A DNA stretch of 64,000 nt from Sphingopyxis sp. YF1 (GTDB taxonomy: Bacteria > Pseudomonadota > Alphaproteobacteria > Sphingomonadales > Sphingomonadaceae), in the NCBI RefSeq assembly GCF_022701295.1, contig NZ_CP033204.1, forward strand, positions 434,001-498,000. Direction: 5' to 3'. This document shows positions 23,445 through 32,873 of the stretch, piece by piece. Position 1 is the stretch's first letter, and the number at the start of each line of letters is the position of its first letter. The position numbers and the translations under genes are program-made. The notes below the pieces were generated by a model. It was not told the DNA's origin and made no database searches. It saw only the letters and a list, made by a program, of their open reading frames with translations.

Positions 23445-24506
23445 ATGACGACTGCAATCAACGAAGACAGGCTGCACGCCTTTGTCGGCAAGATGCTCGG
23501 CGACCTTGGCGGCGGCATGAGCGTGCCGACGGTGCGGCTGGGTTTCCGGCTGGGACTTTTCGACGCCTTGGGCGAAGCGCCGGCGACCGCGTCCGAACTG
23601 GCGGCGCGGGCGGGGGGGCTCCACGAGCGCTATGTTCGCGAATGGGCATTGGCGCAGGCCGCGAACGGCTATGTCGACCATGACCCCTCGACCGATCGGT
23701 TCAGCCTGTCGGGCGAACAGGCGATGGTGTTCGTGCACCGCGACAGCCCGGTCTATCTGGCCGGCGCGTTCGAACTGATCGCGGCGATGATCGAGGCCGA
23801 GGCCAAGGTCGAGCAATGTTTCCGCCGCGGCACCGGCGTGCGCTGGGGCGACCATGCCGGTTGCCTCTTCTGCGCGACGGGCGCCTTTTTCCGGCCGGGC
23901 TATGTCAACAATATCGTCCCGAACTGGATTCCGGCGCTGGACGGGGTCGAGGCCCGCCTGCACGCGGGCGCGGCGGTCGCCGACGTCGGCTGCGGCGTCG
24001 GCTTTTCGACCCTGCTGATGGCCGACGCCTATCCCGAAAGCCGCTTCGTCGGTTTCGACTTTCATGGCCCCTCGATCGACGAAGCGCGGCGCCATGCCGC
24101 GGAGCACGGCTATGGCGACCGCGTGCGCTTCGAGGTCGCGGCGGCGAAGGAGATCGCCGAGACCGGATTCGATCTCGTGACCATGTACGACTGCCTGCAC
24201 GACATGGGCGATCCGCGCGGATGTGCCATGCACATGCGCCGGATCCTTGCGCCCGATGGCGTGTGGATGATCGTCGAACCGATCGCGGGCGATGCCCCCG
24301 CCGACAATATGAATCCGGTCGGGCGGCTCTATTACAATGCGTCGACGATGATCTGTGTCCCGACCTCGCTCGATCAGGAGGTCGGCGCGGCCTTGGGGGC
24401 GCAGGCGGGCGAGGCGCAGCTGTCGCAGGTCATCCGCGACGGCGGTTTCGCCGCCGTCCGGCGCGCGACCGAAGGGCCGTTCAACATGATCCTCGAAGCC
24501 CGCTGA
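23445..24506 (+). CDS. Class I SAM-dependent methyltransferase with N-terminal winged-helix domain
   Basis: 353 residues from the ATG at 23445, which follows aggagcgggacg. Residues 1-100 look like the helical/winged-helix dimerisation part of small-molecule O-methyltransferases (LGFRLGLFDAL, TASELAARAG, YVREWALAQAANGYV). The SAM-binding motif I is VADVGCGVGFSTLL near residue 180, followed by FVGFDFHGPSI. A later motif is DLVTMYDCLHDMGDP. Similar proteins are widespread in mycobacteria and alphaproteobacteria without known substrate. It is convergent with obgE. Confidence 0.85.
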   Translation: MTTAINEDRLHAFVGKMLGDLGGGMSVPTVRLGFRLGLFDALGEAPATASELAARAGGLHERYVREWALAQAANGYVDHDPSTDRFSLSGEQAMVFVHRDSPVYLAGAFELIAAMIEAEAKVEQCFRRGTGVRWGDHAGCLFCATGAFFRPGYVNNIVPNWIPALDGVEARLHAGAAVADVGCGVGFSTLLMADAYPESRFVGFDFHGPSIDEARRHAAEHGYGDRVRFEVAAAKEIAETGFDLVTMYDCLHDMGDPRGCAMHMRRILAPDGVWMIVEPIAGDAPADNMNPVGRLYYNASTMICVPTSLDQEVGAALGAQAGEAQLSQVIRDGGFAAVRRATEGPFNMILEAR

Positions 24507-24516
24507 GGCGCGGTCG

Positions 24517-25575
<1,059 letters not shown>

Positions 25576-25604
25576 TTAGGCGCAAAGCCCGACAAAGGCC
25601 AGCA

Positions 25605-26150
25605 TCAGCGGCGATCCTCCTCCCAGCTCGATTGTTCGATGATCGCGTGAAAGAACGCGCCGCCCTCTTCGTAGAAATAGCCCCGGCCGTTCGCCGCGAC
25701 GAGCCCGCGCGTTTCGGTCGCGCTGGTGACGCGATAGTCGCAGAGATAGGCGGCGGGAACCCTGTCCTCGAACCGGTGACGGGCATAATCCCTGATGCGG
25801 CGGATGTTCACCGATTGCCATTCGCATCGGCCGAGCTCGACCTTGACGAGGCCGTCGATATCGTCCCGGGCTCCCATTCGGCCGTTGGCTTCGCTGAGCG
25901 ACAACATGGTGTCGCCGACCTTTTGCATCGCCTCGCCGGGATCGTCGCCGGGGCCGACCACGGGATCGTCCGGTATCGCATGGCGCGGCGGTGTGTCGAT
26001 AAAGTCGGACCGGATCCCGTTCTGGATGGCGGACAAGGCCTGATCGCTGTCGGGGGCCGGGTAGTTTGCGGGTTCCGGCGTGCAACCGGCGAGCAGGAGG
26101 GCGCTCAAGGCGCCAGAAACAACTCGAACCGCTTTGCTATGCTCGCCCAT
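25605..26150 (-). CDS. Hypothetical lipoprotein
   Basis: 181 residues with a signal peptide ending in LLAGC (Cys23), so it is lipid-anchored. The mature protein starts with a Pro/Asp-rich stretch and has two further cysteines (GRCEWQSV, YLCDYRV) and a C-terminal segment with many aromatics (GRGYFYEEGGAFFHAI). I recognise no family. It lies 38 bases upstream of obgE on the same strand, but its product and that of obgE act in different compartments. Confidence 0.7.
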   Translation of the reverse strand: MGEHSKAVRVVSGALSALLLAGCTPEPANYPAPDSDQALSAIQNGIRSDFIDTPPRHAIPDDPVVGPGDDPGEAMQKVGDTMLSLSEANGRMGARDDIDGLVKVELGRCEWQSVNIRRIRDYARHRFEDRVPAAYLCDYRVTSATETRGLVAANGRGYFYEEGGAFFHAIIEQSSWEEDRR

Positions 26151-26189
26151 GGCACCATCCCCTGCCCGGAGATTTCTGCCACAAAGAAC

Positions 26190-26792
26190 TTAAGTCTTTT
26201 CACCCTGTTCGGCCCAGAATGTCGCGATCCGGCCGGTGATCAGCTCGGTCGCCAGCCCGCGCGCGGTGTCGCGCGGCAGGCCGAGCGCTTCGGCCATCGG
26301 GCCTCCTAGTTGCGCGTCGCCCATCGCCATCAGTACCAGCGCCAGCGTGTCTTCGTGCAGCAGCCGCTTTTCGTTCGCGTCGGGGCTCATGCCGTCGATC
26401 AGCCGGTGAATCGCGTCGATCACCGGGTCGAGCGCGCCCTCGTTGCCCGTCGCCGCCATCCACGTTGCGAGCGCCCCCGCGCCGCCGCTGCCAAAGGCGT
26501 CGAACGCCAGGTCGACAATCTCGCGCACGTTGCGCTCGCCCGGCGGCGAGGCCGCCATCTTCGCCGCGATCGTGCCGCACACCGTGTCGGCGAGGTAGGC
26601 GGCGAGCGACTTTTGCAGGCCGGCTGCGCTGCCGAAATGGTGCAGCAGGTTGGCGTGGGTGCGGTCGATGCGCGACGCCACGGCCTTCAGCGTCACCGCC
26701 TGCGGTCCCATTTCGATCAGGATCTGGCGCGCCGCCTCGAGTGCCACCGAGCGGCTTTCCTCAGGACTCAGGCGCTTTTTCACTATTGACAT
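26190..26792 (-). CDS. TetR-family transcriptional regulator
   Basis: 200 residues. The N-terminal helix-turn-helix spans about 15-60 (RQILIEMGPQAVTLKAVASR, then IDRTHANLLHHFGSAAGL), as in TetR repressors; the ligand domain follows and is not diagnostic. No strong ribosome site precedes the ATG, which itself lies inside a 20-base site shared with the promoter region of the divergent PF10118-type gene and of coq4. Autoregulation and control of both genes is the simplest reading. Confidence 0.9.
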   Translation of the reverse strand: MSIVKKRLSPEESRSVALEAARQILIEMGPQAVTLKAVASRIDRTHANLLHHFGSAAGLQKSLAAYLADTVCGTIAAKMAASPPGERNVREIVDLAFDAFGSGGAGALATWMAATGNEGALDPVIDAIHRLIDGMSPDANEKRLLHEDTLALVLMAMGDAQLGGPMAEALGLPRDTARGLATELITGRIATFWAEQGEKT

Positions 26793-26805
26793 GTGTGTAA
26801 GTAAA
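26786..26805. promoter_or_regulatory. Candidate operator/-35 at the tetR/PF10118 divergent promoter
   Basis: ttgacatgtgtgtaagtaaa matches the site before coq4 (ttgacatttgtgtcagtaat) at 16 of 20 positions. It contains a consensus TTGACA and overlaps the tetR start codon. The copy in front of coq4 has inverted half-sites tgaca-n4-tgtca. Typical size and symmetry for a TetR operator. Confidence 0.6.
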
Positions 26806-26849
26806 CCCTATTGCTCCGCCCCATAGTCCTTTCCGACGGTGAGAAACAT

Positions 26850-27761
26850 ATGTCCAGCCTTTCCCACTCTCCGACCCCCGCCGACCTGTCGATCACCCCG
26901 CGCGACATGCGCTTCGGTCGCGACGACAGGCAGGGGCGCTGGTGGCTGAACGGCGATCCGATCGCGTCGGCGTTTCACACCGCCTTGTCGGTCACCTTTC
27001 CGCGCGGCGAGGCGATGTTCATCGAGGCGGTGAAGGCGCATCGCGAGGGGGTGCCTGACAAGCTGGCGCGCGAAATCCGTGCCTTCACCCAGCAGGAAGT
27101 GATCCACAGCCGCGAGCACGTGGTCTTCAACAAGAAGGCGGCAGAGGCGGGTTACGACCTTTCGGAGCTGGAAGACGACGTCAATCAGGTGCTCGACCTG
27201 ATCAAGTCGCGGCCGCAGATCGTCAACCTCAACGCGACGATCGCGCTCGAACATTATACCGCGATGATGGCGGCGATCATGCTGCGCGACGAGCGCATGT
27301 ACCAGGGCGCCGAGCCCGAATGGGGCGCGCTGTGGAAATGGCACGCGATCGAGGAAATCGAGCACAAGGGCGTCGCCTACGACACATGGCTCCACGCGAC
27401 CCGGGACTGGAGCCGCTTCCGCCGCTGGCGCGCGCGCTCGATCATGATGCTGCTCGTCACCACCCGCTTCTGGCCGAAGCGGGTCAAGGGAATGAAGGCG
27501 CTGCTCAGGCAGGACGGACTGACCGGCTGGCGCGTCACCGCGCGCATCTGGTGGTATCTGCTCGGGTCGCCCGGCATTCTGCGCAAGAGTTTCCTGCCCT
27601 GGCTCAGCTATTTCATGCCGGGTTTCCACCCGTGGAACCACGACGATCGCGCGCTGATCGGCAAATATGAAAGCGATTATGCCGATGCGGTGATGCCGCA
27701 GCACAGCTCGGCGGCGCCGGTGCCGGCGCGCCATGAGGAATTGGCGGCGGCTGCCGCCTGA
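26850..27761 (+). CDS. Predicted metal-dependent hydrolase (PF10118 type, ferritin-like diiron)
   Basis: 303 residues from the ATG at 26850 (ggtgagaaacat before it); the frame extends upstream to a TTG at 26811, which would overlap the operator. Iron-ligand type motifs are spaced as in ferritin-like diiron proteins: TQQEVIHSREH, ATIALEHYTAMM and WHAIEEIEHKG. The middle has two hydrophobic segments, around RARSIMMLLVTT and WWYLLGSPGIL, so membrane contact is likely. This family is called metal-dependent hydrolase, but the reaction is not established. It is divergent from the TetR gene and probably its target. Confidence 0.82.
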   Translation: MSSLSHSPTPADLSITPRDMRFGRDDRQGRWWLNGDPIASAFHTALSVTFPRGEAMFIEAVKAHREGVPDKLAREIRAFTQQEVIHSREHVVFNKKAAEAGYDLSELEDDVNQVLDLIKSRPQIVNLNATIALEHYTAMMAAIMLRDERMYQGAEPEWGALWKWHAIEEIEHKGVAYDTWLHATRDWSRFRRWRARSIMMLLVTTRFWPKRVKGMKALLRQDGLTGWRVTARIWWYLLGSPGILRKSFLPWLSYFMPGFHPWNHDDRALIGKYESDYADAVMPQHSSAAPVPARHEELAAAAA

Positions 27762-27767
27762 CAGCCT

Positions 27768-27827
27768 CGCGAAGGCGGAGCCTTTCGAAGGGCTCTCTCT
27801 CCCCATATCCGGGGCTTCGCCTTCGCG
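27768..27827. repeat. Imperfect inverted repeat after the PF10118-type gene
   Basis: Arms of 15 bases (cgcgaaggcggagcc and its complement with one mismatch) enclose a smaller hairpin, cctttcgaagg. It lies seven bases after the stop codon and may end or stabilise the message. Confidence 0.65.
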
Positions 27828-27873
27828 GGATCGGCCGCTTGCCGCGTGGTGCGCGCGCTGATAGCCCGGCGTG

Positions 27874-28404
27874 ATGTTCACTGCGCCCCCGATCATCGAA
27901 ACCGAACGCCTGCGCCTTCGCGAAATGCGTTTCGCCGACAAGGACATCCATATCGCGATGTGGGCCGACGAGCGCGTGACGCGCTTCATCGGCGGCGAAC
28001 CGCGCGCGCCCGACGTCAGCTGGGGCAAGTTCCTCGCCGCCGCGGGTCTGTGGCCGGTGATGGGCTTCGGATATTGGGTGTTCGCCGACAGGGCGAGTGA
28101 CCGGTTGGCCGGTATGGGGGGGCTAAGCTATTTCGGCCGCGGCATCCCCGAACTCGAAGGCTTGCCCGAGGCGGGGTGGGCATTCGACGCCGATCATTGG
28201 GGCGCAGGCTATGCGACCGAGGCGATGACCGCCGCGCTCGGCTGGGCCGACGCCAATCTGGACGCGGCGGAGGTGCGTTGCATCATTGATCCAGGCAATG
28301 ACGCTTCAGAGCGCGTGTCGGCAAAGCTCGGGTTTCGTCGCATCGGCGATAGCGAAGCATTGGGGTACCTGGTCGGCGTCTATTCGCGGCCGCGCGGGGG
28401 GTAG
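27874..28404 (+). CDS. GNAT-family N-acetyltransferase
   Basis: 176 residues. It has the RimJ-like order of motifs: an opening IIETERLRLREM, the acetyl-CoA binding region HWGAGYATEAMTAAL in the place of the Q/RxxGxG/A loop, and the closing ASERVSAKLGFRRIG. Substrate is unknown; proteins of this subgroup often modify small molecules or ribosomal-protein N-termini. A GTG directly before the ATG is an alternative start. Confidence 0.9.
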   Translation: MFTAPPIIETERLRLREMRFADKDIHIAMWADERVTRFIGGEPRAPDVSWGKFLAAAGLWPVMGFGYWVFADRASDRLAGMGGLSYFGRGIPELEGLPEAGWAFDADHWGAGYATEAMTAALGWADANLDAAEVRCIIDPGNDASERVSAKLGFRRIGDSEALGYLVGVYSRPRGG

Positions 28405-28428
28405 GGCAGCTGCCAAACTTCACTTTGG

Positions 28429-28483
28429 CCCGGAGCCTGTCGAAGGGGCCTGTCCCGAAAAGCGCCCTTCGACAGGCTCCGGG
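28429..28483. repeat. 19-bp perfect inverted repeat (cttcgacaggctc type)
   Basis: Arms at 28429-28447 and 28465-28483 are exact complements (cccggagcctgtcgaaggg). This is a familiar intergenic palindrome in sphingomonad genomes. It lies between two convergent genes and could act as a bidirectional terminator. Confidence 0.8.
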
Positions 28484-28512
28484 TTACGGAACGGGGCGGC
28501 CGACAGTCCTTG

Positions 28513-28959
28513 CTAGGCCAGTTCGACCACCAGCACGCCGCCGTCGGCGCTGACGACGCGGACCTTTGTGCCTTCGGCCGTGTCGGGGCCGCGTACCGGC
28601 CATTCACCGTCGCCTACCCTGGCGCGGCCGCGGCCGTCCTCGATCGCTCGGGTCACGGTCAGCACTTCGCCGACCAGCCGCCCGCCCCGCTGGTTGAGGT
28701 GCGGGTCGGCGGTGGTGATCGGATTCGCCTTGAGCCAGCGGCGCCCGCCATAGAGCGCGACGAACGAAAGGACCGCGAAGATGCCGAGCTGGAGCGGCAC
28801 GCTCAGCGGCACGATCCACGCGATGACGCCGGTGACGATCGCCGCGGCGCCGATCCAGATCAGGAAGAAGCCGGGAGCGACGATCTCGGCGGCGGCGAGG
28901 AGCACGCCCAGCGAGAGCCACGCCCAATGCGGTTCCATATTGGCCAGCCAGTCGGGCAT
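28513..28959 (-). CDS. NfeD-family membrane protein
   Basis: 148 residues from the ATG at 28959, with a strong ribosome site (gggaggctgac). Two to three membrane helices (WLSLGVLLAAAEIVAPGFFL, IGAAAIVTGVIAWIV, LGIFAVLSFVALY) are followed by a soluble OB-fold domain of about 70 residues (RGGRLVGEVLTV ... VRGPDTAEGTKVRVV). This is the short NfeD type that pairs with SPFH proteins. It follows the SPFH gene by one base, as expected for the pair that organises membrane microdomains. Confidence 0.92.
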   Translation of the reverse strand: MPDWLANMEPHWAWLSLGVLLAAAEIVAPGFFLIWIGAAAIVTGVIAWIVPLSVPLQLGIFAVLSFVALYGGRRWLKANPITTADPHLNQRGGRLVGEVLTVTRAIEDGRGRARVGDGEWPVRGPDTAEGTKVRVVSADGGVLVVELA

Positions 28960-28960
28960 G

Positions 28961-29872
28961 TCAGCCTCCCTTGCGTTCGAGCGCATCCTTGGCGAGTTCG
29001 CCGATGCCGCCCAAGGTGCCGATCAACTGCGTCGCCTCGACCGGGAAGAGGATTGTCTTGGCATTGGGGCTTGTGGCGAACTGGCCGACTGCCTCGACAT
29101 ATTTCTGCGCGATGAAGTAGTTGATCGCCTGCGCGTTGCCGCCGGCGATCGCATCGGAGACCATCTGGGTCGCCTTGGCTTCGGCCTCGGCTTCGCGTTC
29201 GCGCGCCTCGGCGTCGCGGAAGGCGGCTTCGCGGCGGCCTTCGGCCTCGAGGATCTGGCTCTGCTTCTGGCCTTCGGCGCGCAGGATTTCGGAGGCGCGG
29301 CTGCCCTCGGCTTCGAGGATGTTCGCGCGCTTTTCGCGCTCGGCCTTCATTTGGCGCGCCATCGCGTTCGAAATATCGGCGGGCGGGCGGATGTCCTTGA
29401 TCTCGACGCGGGTGATCTTGACCCCCCACGGCGTCGTCGCATCGTCGACGACATGCAGCAGCCGCGTGTTGATCTCGTCGCGCTTCGACAGCGTCTCGTC
29501 GAGGTCCATCGAACCCATCACGGTGCGCAGGTTCGTCGTCGTCAGGTTCATGATCGAGAGATAGAGGTCGCTGACTTCATAGGCCGCCTTGGCGGCGTCG
29601 AGCACCTGGAAGAAGACGACGCCGTCGACCGCGACCATCGCATTGTCCTTGGTGATGATTTCCTGGCCCGGAATGTCGAGCACCTGCTCCATCATGTTCA
29701 CCTTGCGCCCGACGCGGTCGAAGATCGGCATGATGAAGTTGAGCCCGGGCTGTGCGGTGTGCGTGTAACGCCCGAAGCGTTCGATCGTATAGGCATAGCC
29801 CTGCCGCACGGGCGTCAGCGCCCAGATCAGGAAGACAAGGGCCAGTACCACCAGCGCCAGCGCGAATTCCAT
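28961..29872 (-). CDS. SPFH/Band 7 (stomatin-like) membrane protein, QmcA type
   Basis: 303 residues. One N-terminal membrane helix ([16 protein letters not shown]) is followed by the SPFH domain ([37 protein letters not shown]) and a long Ala/Glu-rich coiled coil (about 185-240) with repeated [18 protein letters not shown] units. Members form large ring oligomers and scaffold membrane proteases. The NfeD gene follows at once, the standard two-gene unit. Confidence 0.93.
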   Translation of the reverse strand: MEFALALVVLALVFLIWALTPVRQGYAYTIERFGRYTHTAQPGLNFIMPIFDRVGRKVNMMEQVLDIPGQEIITKDNAMVAVDGVVFFQVLDAAKAAYEVSDLYLSIMNLTTTNLRTVMGSMDLDETLSKRDEINTRLLHVVDDATTPWGVKITRVEIKDIRPPADISNAMARQMKAEREKRANILEAEGSRASEILRAEGQKQSQILEAEGRREAAFRDAEAREREAEAEAKATQMVSDAIAGGNAQAINYFIAQKYVEAVGQFATSPNAKTILFPVEATQLIGTLGGIGELAKDALERKGG

Positions 29873-29955
29873 CGATCATCCCCTCTCGCAAAATGGATCC
29901 ATGCAAACCCGCCTTCCTTATTGCGGCAATGCCCCGCCTGCGCCACAGAAATCGC

Positions 29956-30759
29956 ATGACCGACTTTGCGCCCCGCTCGCTCCTCTACGTCCCCGGCTCG
30001 AACGCCCGTGCGCTTGAAAAGGCGCGAGGACTCGCCGCCGACATGCTGATCATCGACCTCGAGGATGCTGTCCCCGCCGACCGCAAGGCCGAGGCGCGGG
30101 GCGCGATGCGCGCCGCCGTTGCGAGCGGCTTTCCGGGCAAGTGCGTAGCGGTGCGGATCAACGGCACCGGCAGCGACCATCAGCCCGCCGACCTCGAAGC
30201 CCTTGCCGGGCTGGCGCTCGATGCCGTGGTTCTGCCCAAGGTCGATGCGCCGTCGGACCTCGATCCGGCGCGTGCGCTCGGCGTGCCGCTCCTCGCGATG
30301 ATCGAGACGCCTGCCGCCATCTATGCAGCGCGCGAGATCGCCGCCGATCCTGCGACGCGCGGACTGATCGCGGGGCTCAACGACCTCGCGCACGAACTCC
30401 GGCTGCCTGACGGGATGAACCGTGGTGCGATGAGCCATGCGATCCAGGCGATCGTGCTCGCCGCGCGGGCGGGCGGGGTGTGGGCGTTCGACGGGGTCTA
30501 CAACCGGATCGACGACGCCGCCGGCTTCGCGGTCGAAGCGGGCGAGGGGCGGCGGCTCGGTTTCGACGGCAAGACCTTGATCCACCCGTCGCAGGTCGAT
30601 CCGTGCAACGCCGCTTTCGCGCCGTCACCACGCGAGATCGCCGAGGCCGAAGCGCTCGTCGCGGCCGCGACCGGGGGCGCTCAGCGGCACGAAGGGCGGA
30701 TGATCGAGGACATGCACGTCGCCGCGGCAAGGGCGCTGCTGGTGCGGGCGGGGCGATGA
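29956..30759 (+). CDS. HpcH/HpaI aldolase / citrate lyase beta-like protein
   Basis: 267 residues from the ATG at 29956; another ATG nine codons upstream (29929) is possible. The TIM-barrel motifs of the CitE-like group are seen: RSLLYVPGSNARALEKA, IIDLEDAVP with the metal-binding acids, VRINGTGS, LPKVDAP, AMIETPAAI and GFDGKTLIHPSQV. Orphan CitE proteins of this size cleave or form CoA esters such as malyl-CoA, citramalyl-CoA or similar; the substrate here is not known. No citrate lyase alpha or gamma gene is near. Confidence 0.88.
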   Translation: MTDFAPRSLLYVPGSNARALEKARGLAADMLIIDLEDAVPADRKAEARGAMRAAVASGFPGKCVAVRINGTGSDHQPADLEALAGLALDAVVLPKVDAPSDLDPARALGVPLLAMIETPAAIYAAREIAADPATRGLIAGLNDLAHELRLPDGMNRGAMSHAIQAIVLAARAGGVWAFDGVYNRIDDAAGFAVEAGEGRRLGFDGKTLIHPSQVDPCNAAFAPSPREIAEAEALVAAATGGAQRHEGRMIEDMHVAAARALLVRAGR

Positions 30760-30791
30760 CGGGTATCGGGCGGAAGGGGATGTCTATAGCA

Positions 30792-30869
30792 TCGTCACCC
30801 CGGACTTGATCCGGGGTCCATTCTCGCAGCGTTGAAGGAATGGATCCCGGATCAAGTCCGGGATGACGA
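30792..30869. repeat. Inverted repeat of the cgtcatcccgga type
   Basis: Arms at 30792-30820 and 30841-30869 of 29 bases differ at two positions. It lies behind the CitE-like gene and before the convergent small gene. The same sort of palindrome (different arm sequence) stands behind purL. Confidence 0.8.
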
Positions 30870-30900
30870 AGGTCGGGAAGCAACCGATTGCGGCCGTTTT

Positions 30901-31104
30901 TCAAATGTTGGCGACACCTCGACGGGCATAGAAACCTTCCCAACCGGCCGGCTCGGGATGCTCGTCGGCATAGCGTCGCTTCGCTTCAGCGTGCTTGCGG
31001 CCAAACCATTGACCAAACTCGATGACATATTCTTCGCCTATGCCCATCCGCCAACCGACGGAGCCAGCTTGAATGTCAGGATGAGCTTTCCAAGGCGGTA
31101 TCAT
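30901..31104 (-). CDS. Small conserved-looking protein of 67 residues
   Basis: Starts MIPPWKAHPDIQAGSVGWRM and continues GIGEEYVIEFGQWFGRKHAE. The composition (five Trp, many Glu/Arg, no membrane segment) and even spread of charges look like a real small soluble protein rather than a shadow frame, and no alternative gene overlaps it. GC is slightly lower than in the neighbours. I recall similar short sphingomonad proteins, but their role is unknown to me. It is isolated between a repeat and a divergent peptidase gene. Confidence 0.65.
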   Translation of the reverse strand: MIPPWKAHPDIQAGSVGWRMGIGEEYVIEFGQWFGRKHAEAKRRYADEHPEPAGWEGFYARRGVANI

Positions 31105-31245
31105 CTGAGCATCTTACCTCGCCAGACCGGATGACCGCAATCCATCCCAAAACCAGCCCATGATCACCCCGACCAGACCAACAGCCACCATCCTTCGACA
31201 AACGCGCCTTGCCCGGCCTCTGCGGACATGCCATGCCGCGCCGCC

Positions 31246-32751
31246 ATGCACGCAATAAAGTTTCGCGCCGCGATCGCGGCCGTCGCCCTCACGGTCCTTG
31301 CCGCCCCCGTTCTTCACGCCAGGGCCGCCGACGCCCCGATCACCGAATCCGATCTCGCCGCGCATATGCGCATCCTCGCGAGCGATGCTTTCGAAGGCCG
31401 TGCGCCGGGCACCGAGGGCGAGGATCGCACGATCGCCTATGTCGTCGGCGAATGGGCGAAGGCCGGGCTCGAGCCCGTCGCGGGAAGCGCGACGCCGTGG
31501 CTGCAACCGGTGCCGCTCGTCGAAACCCGGCCATTGACCGGAACGGTGGCGTTCAAGGCCGGCGGGCGCGAGGTCGCGCTGCCCGCGGACGGACTGGTCC
31601 TCGTCGGCCGCGATCCGTCGATGACGCGCGCGGCGGTGCCGGTCGTCTTCGTCGGCTATGGCATCGACGGCGCGGGCAAGGTGAACGCCGACGTCGCGGG
31701 CAAGCTTGCGGTGATGCTGTTCGACAATCCGCCGTTCGGCACCAAGCCGCCGCGCTACCGCGAGCGGCGTCAGATGCTCGCCGATGCGGGCGCTGCCGGA
31801 GTGCTCGTCGTGGCGTCGGAGGCGCTGCCGTGGGACGACCTGCGTGCGTCGCTCGGCGACCGCAGCGTGCGGCTCGCGAGCGCCAAGCCAGGCGCGCCGG
31901 TGAGCGGTTTCCTGTCGCCTGCGGCGGCGGCCGCGCTGTTGGGGGCGGCGGGCCAGACGCCGGACAAGGCGATGGCGGCGGCGAAGGCGGCCGACTATCG
32001 CGGCCTTGCGCTGTCCATGACCGCCGACATCGGCGCGACGACCGCGATCCGCCCGTTTGCGAGCAACAATATCATCGCGAAACTGCCCGGTGCGAAACCC
32101 GACGGCAAGGCCGTGCTCTACCTTGGTCACTGGGATCATCTCGGTATCTGCGGCGACGAAGGCGACGCCGACCGTATCTGCAACGGCGCGGTCGACAATG
32201 CGAGCGGCATCGCGGTGCTGACCGAGGTCGCGAAACGCCTTGCGAGCGGGCCGCGCCCCGACCGCGATATCTATTTCATGGCGACCACCGCTGAGGAGAT
32301 GGGGTTGCTGGGCGCCTATCATTTCGCCGACCATCCGGTCGTGCCGCTCACCGACATCACCGTCGCGCTCAACATCGACACCATCGCGATCTCGCCGCGC
32401 GGTACCCCGGTCGCGACGATCGGGCGCGGACGCCCGGCCTATGATGCGGTGATCCGCGACGTCGCGACCCGGCTCGGACGCAAGATGGATGACGATGGCG
32501 AGGCGGATGCCTTCGTCCAGCGGCAGGACGGCTGGGCGCTCGGCGCGAAAGGCGTGCCGTCGCTGATGGTCGGGGGCAGCTTTTCGGACATGCCGCTGCT
32601 CGAGACGTTCCTCGGCGGCGACTATCACCGCGCGGGCGACAATTTCAGCGACGCGATTCCGCTCGGCGGCGCGGCCGAGGACGCCGGCCTGCACGTCGCG
32701 CTCGGCCGGGTGTTTGCCGATACCAAGGCTTGGTCGGGGACCGAGAAGTAG
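31246..32751 (+). CDS. Exported M28-family zinc peptidase
   Basis: 501 residues from the ATG at 31246 (a second ATG lies six codons upstream at 31228). A signal peptide runs to about residue 28 (AAVALTVLAAPVLHARA). A PA-type insert (about 110-200, VVFVGYGIDGAG) precedes the catalytic part. Metal and catalytic residues of M28 are visible: GHWDHLG (His, Asp), AVDNASG (bridging Asp), TAEEMGLLG (catalytic Glu pair) and the late DYHRAGD His. It is probably a periplasmic aminopeptidase. Confidence 0.92.
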   Translation: MHAIKFRAAIAAVALTVLAAPVLHARAADAPITESDLAAHMRILASDAFEGRAPGTEGEDRTIAYVVGEWAKAGLEPVAGSATPWLQPVPLVETRPLTGTVAFKAGGREVALPADGLVLVGRDPSMTRAAVPVVFVGYGIDGAGKVNADVAGKLAVMLFDNPPFGTKPPRYRERRQMLADAGAAGVLVVASEALPWDDLRASLGDRSVRLASAKPGAPVSGFLSPAAAAALLGAAGQTPDKAMAAAKAADYRGLALSMTADIGATTAIRPFASNNIIAKLPGAKPDGKAVLYLGHWDHLGICGDEGDADRICNGAVDNASGIAVLTEVAKRLASGPRPDRDIYFMATTAEEMGLLGAYHFADHPVVPLTDITVALNIDTIAISPRGTPVATIGRGRPAYDAVIRDVATRLGRKMDDDGEADAFVQRQDGWALGAKGVPSLMVGGSFSDMPLLETFLGGDYHRAGDNFSDAIPLGGAAEDAGLHVALGRVFADTKAWSGTEK

Positions 32752-32768
32752 CGCTGACTTAAAAGCTT

Positions 32769-32863
32769 CGTCATTGCGACCCCGGCGACAGCCGGGGGAA
32801 GCAATCCAGAGCGGTTACCGCACCTCTGGATTGCCGCGTCGCTTCGCTCCTCGCAATGACGAG
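32769..32863. repeat. Nested inverted repeat of the cgtcattgcga / caatccagag type
   Basis: Outer arms cgtcattgcga / tcgcaatgacg and inner arms agcaatccagag / ctctggattgc, with two small hairpins between them. This palindrome is widespread between genes in alphaproteobacteria. It fills the gap between the convergent M28 and DAHP synthase genes. Confidence 0.85.
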
Positions 32864-32873
32864 GTGTGTGGGA

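Noticed and set aside
26811..26849. TTG start at 26811 for the PF10118-type gene
   Set aside because: It would place the N-terminus in the promoter/operator region; the ATG at 26850 has a ribosome site and begins the family-like part.
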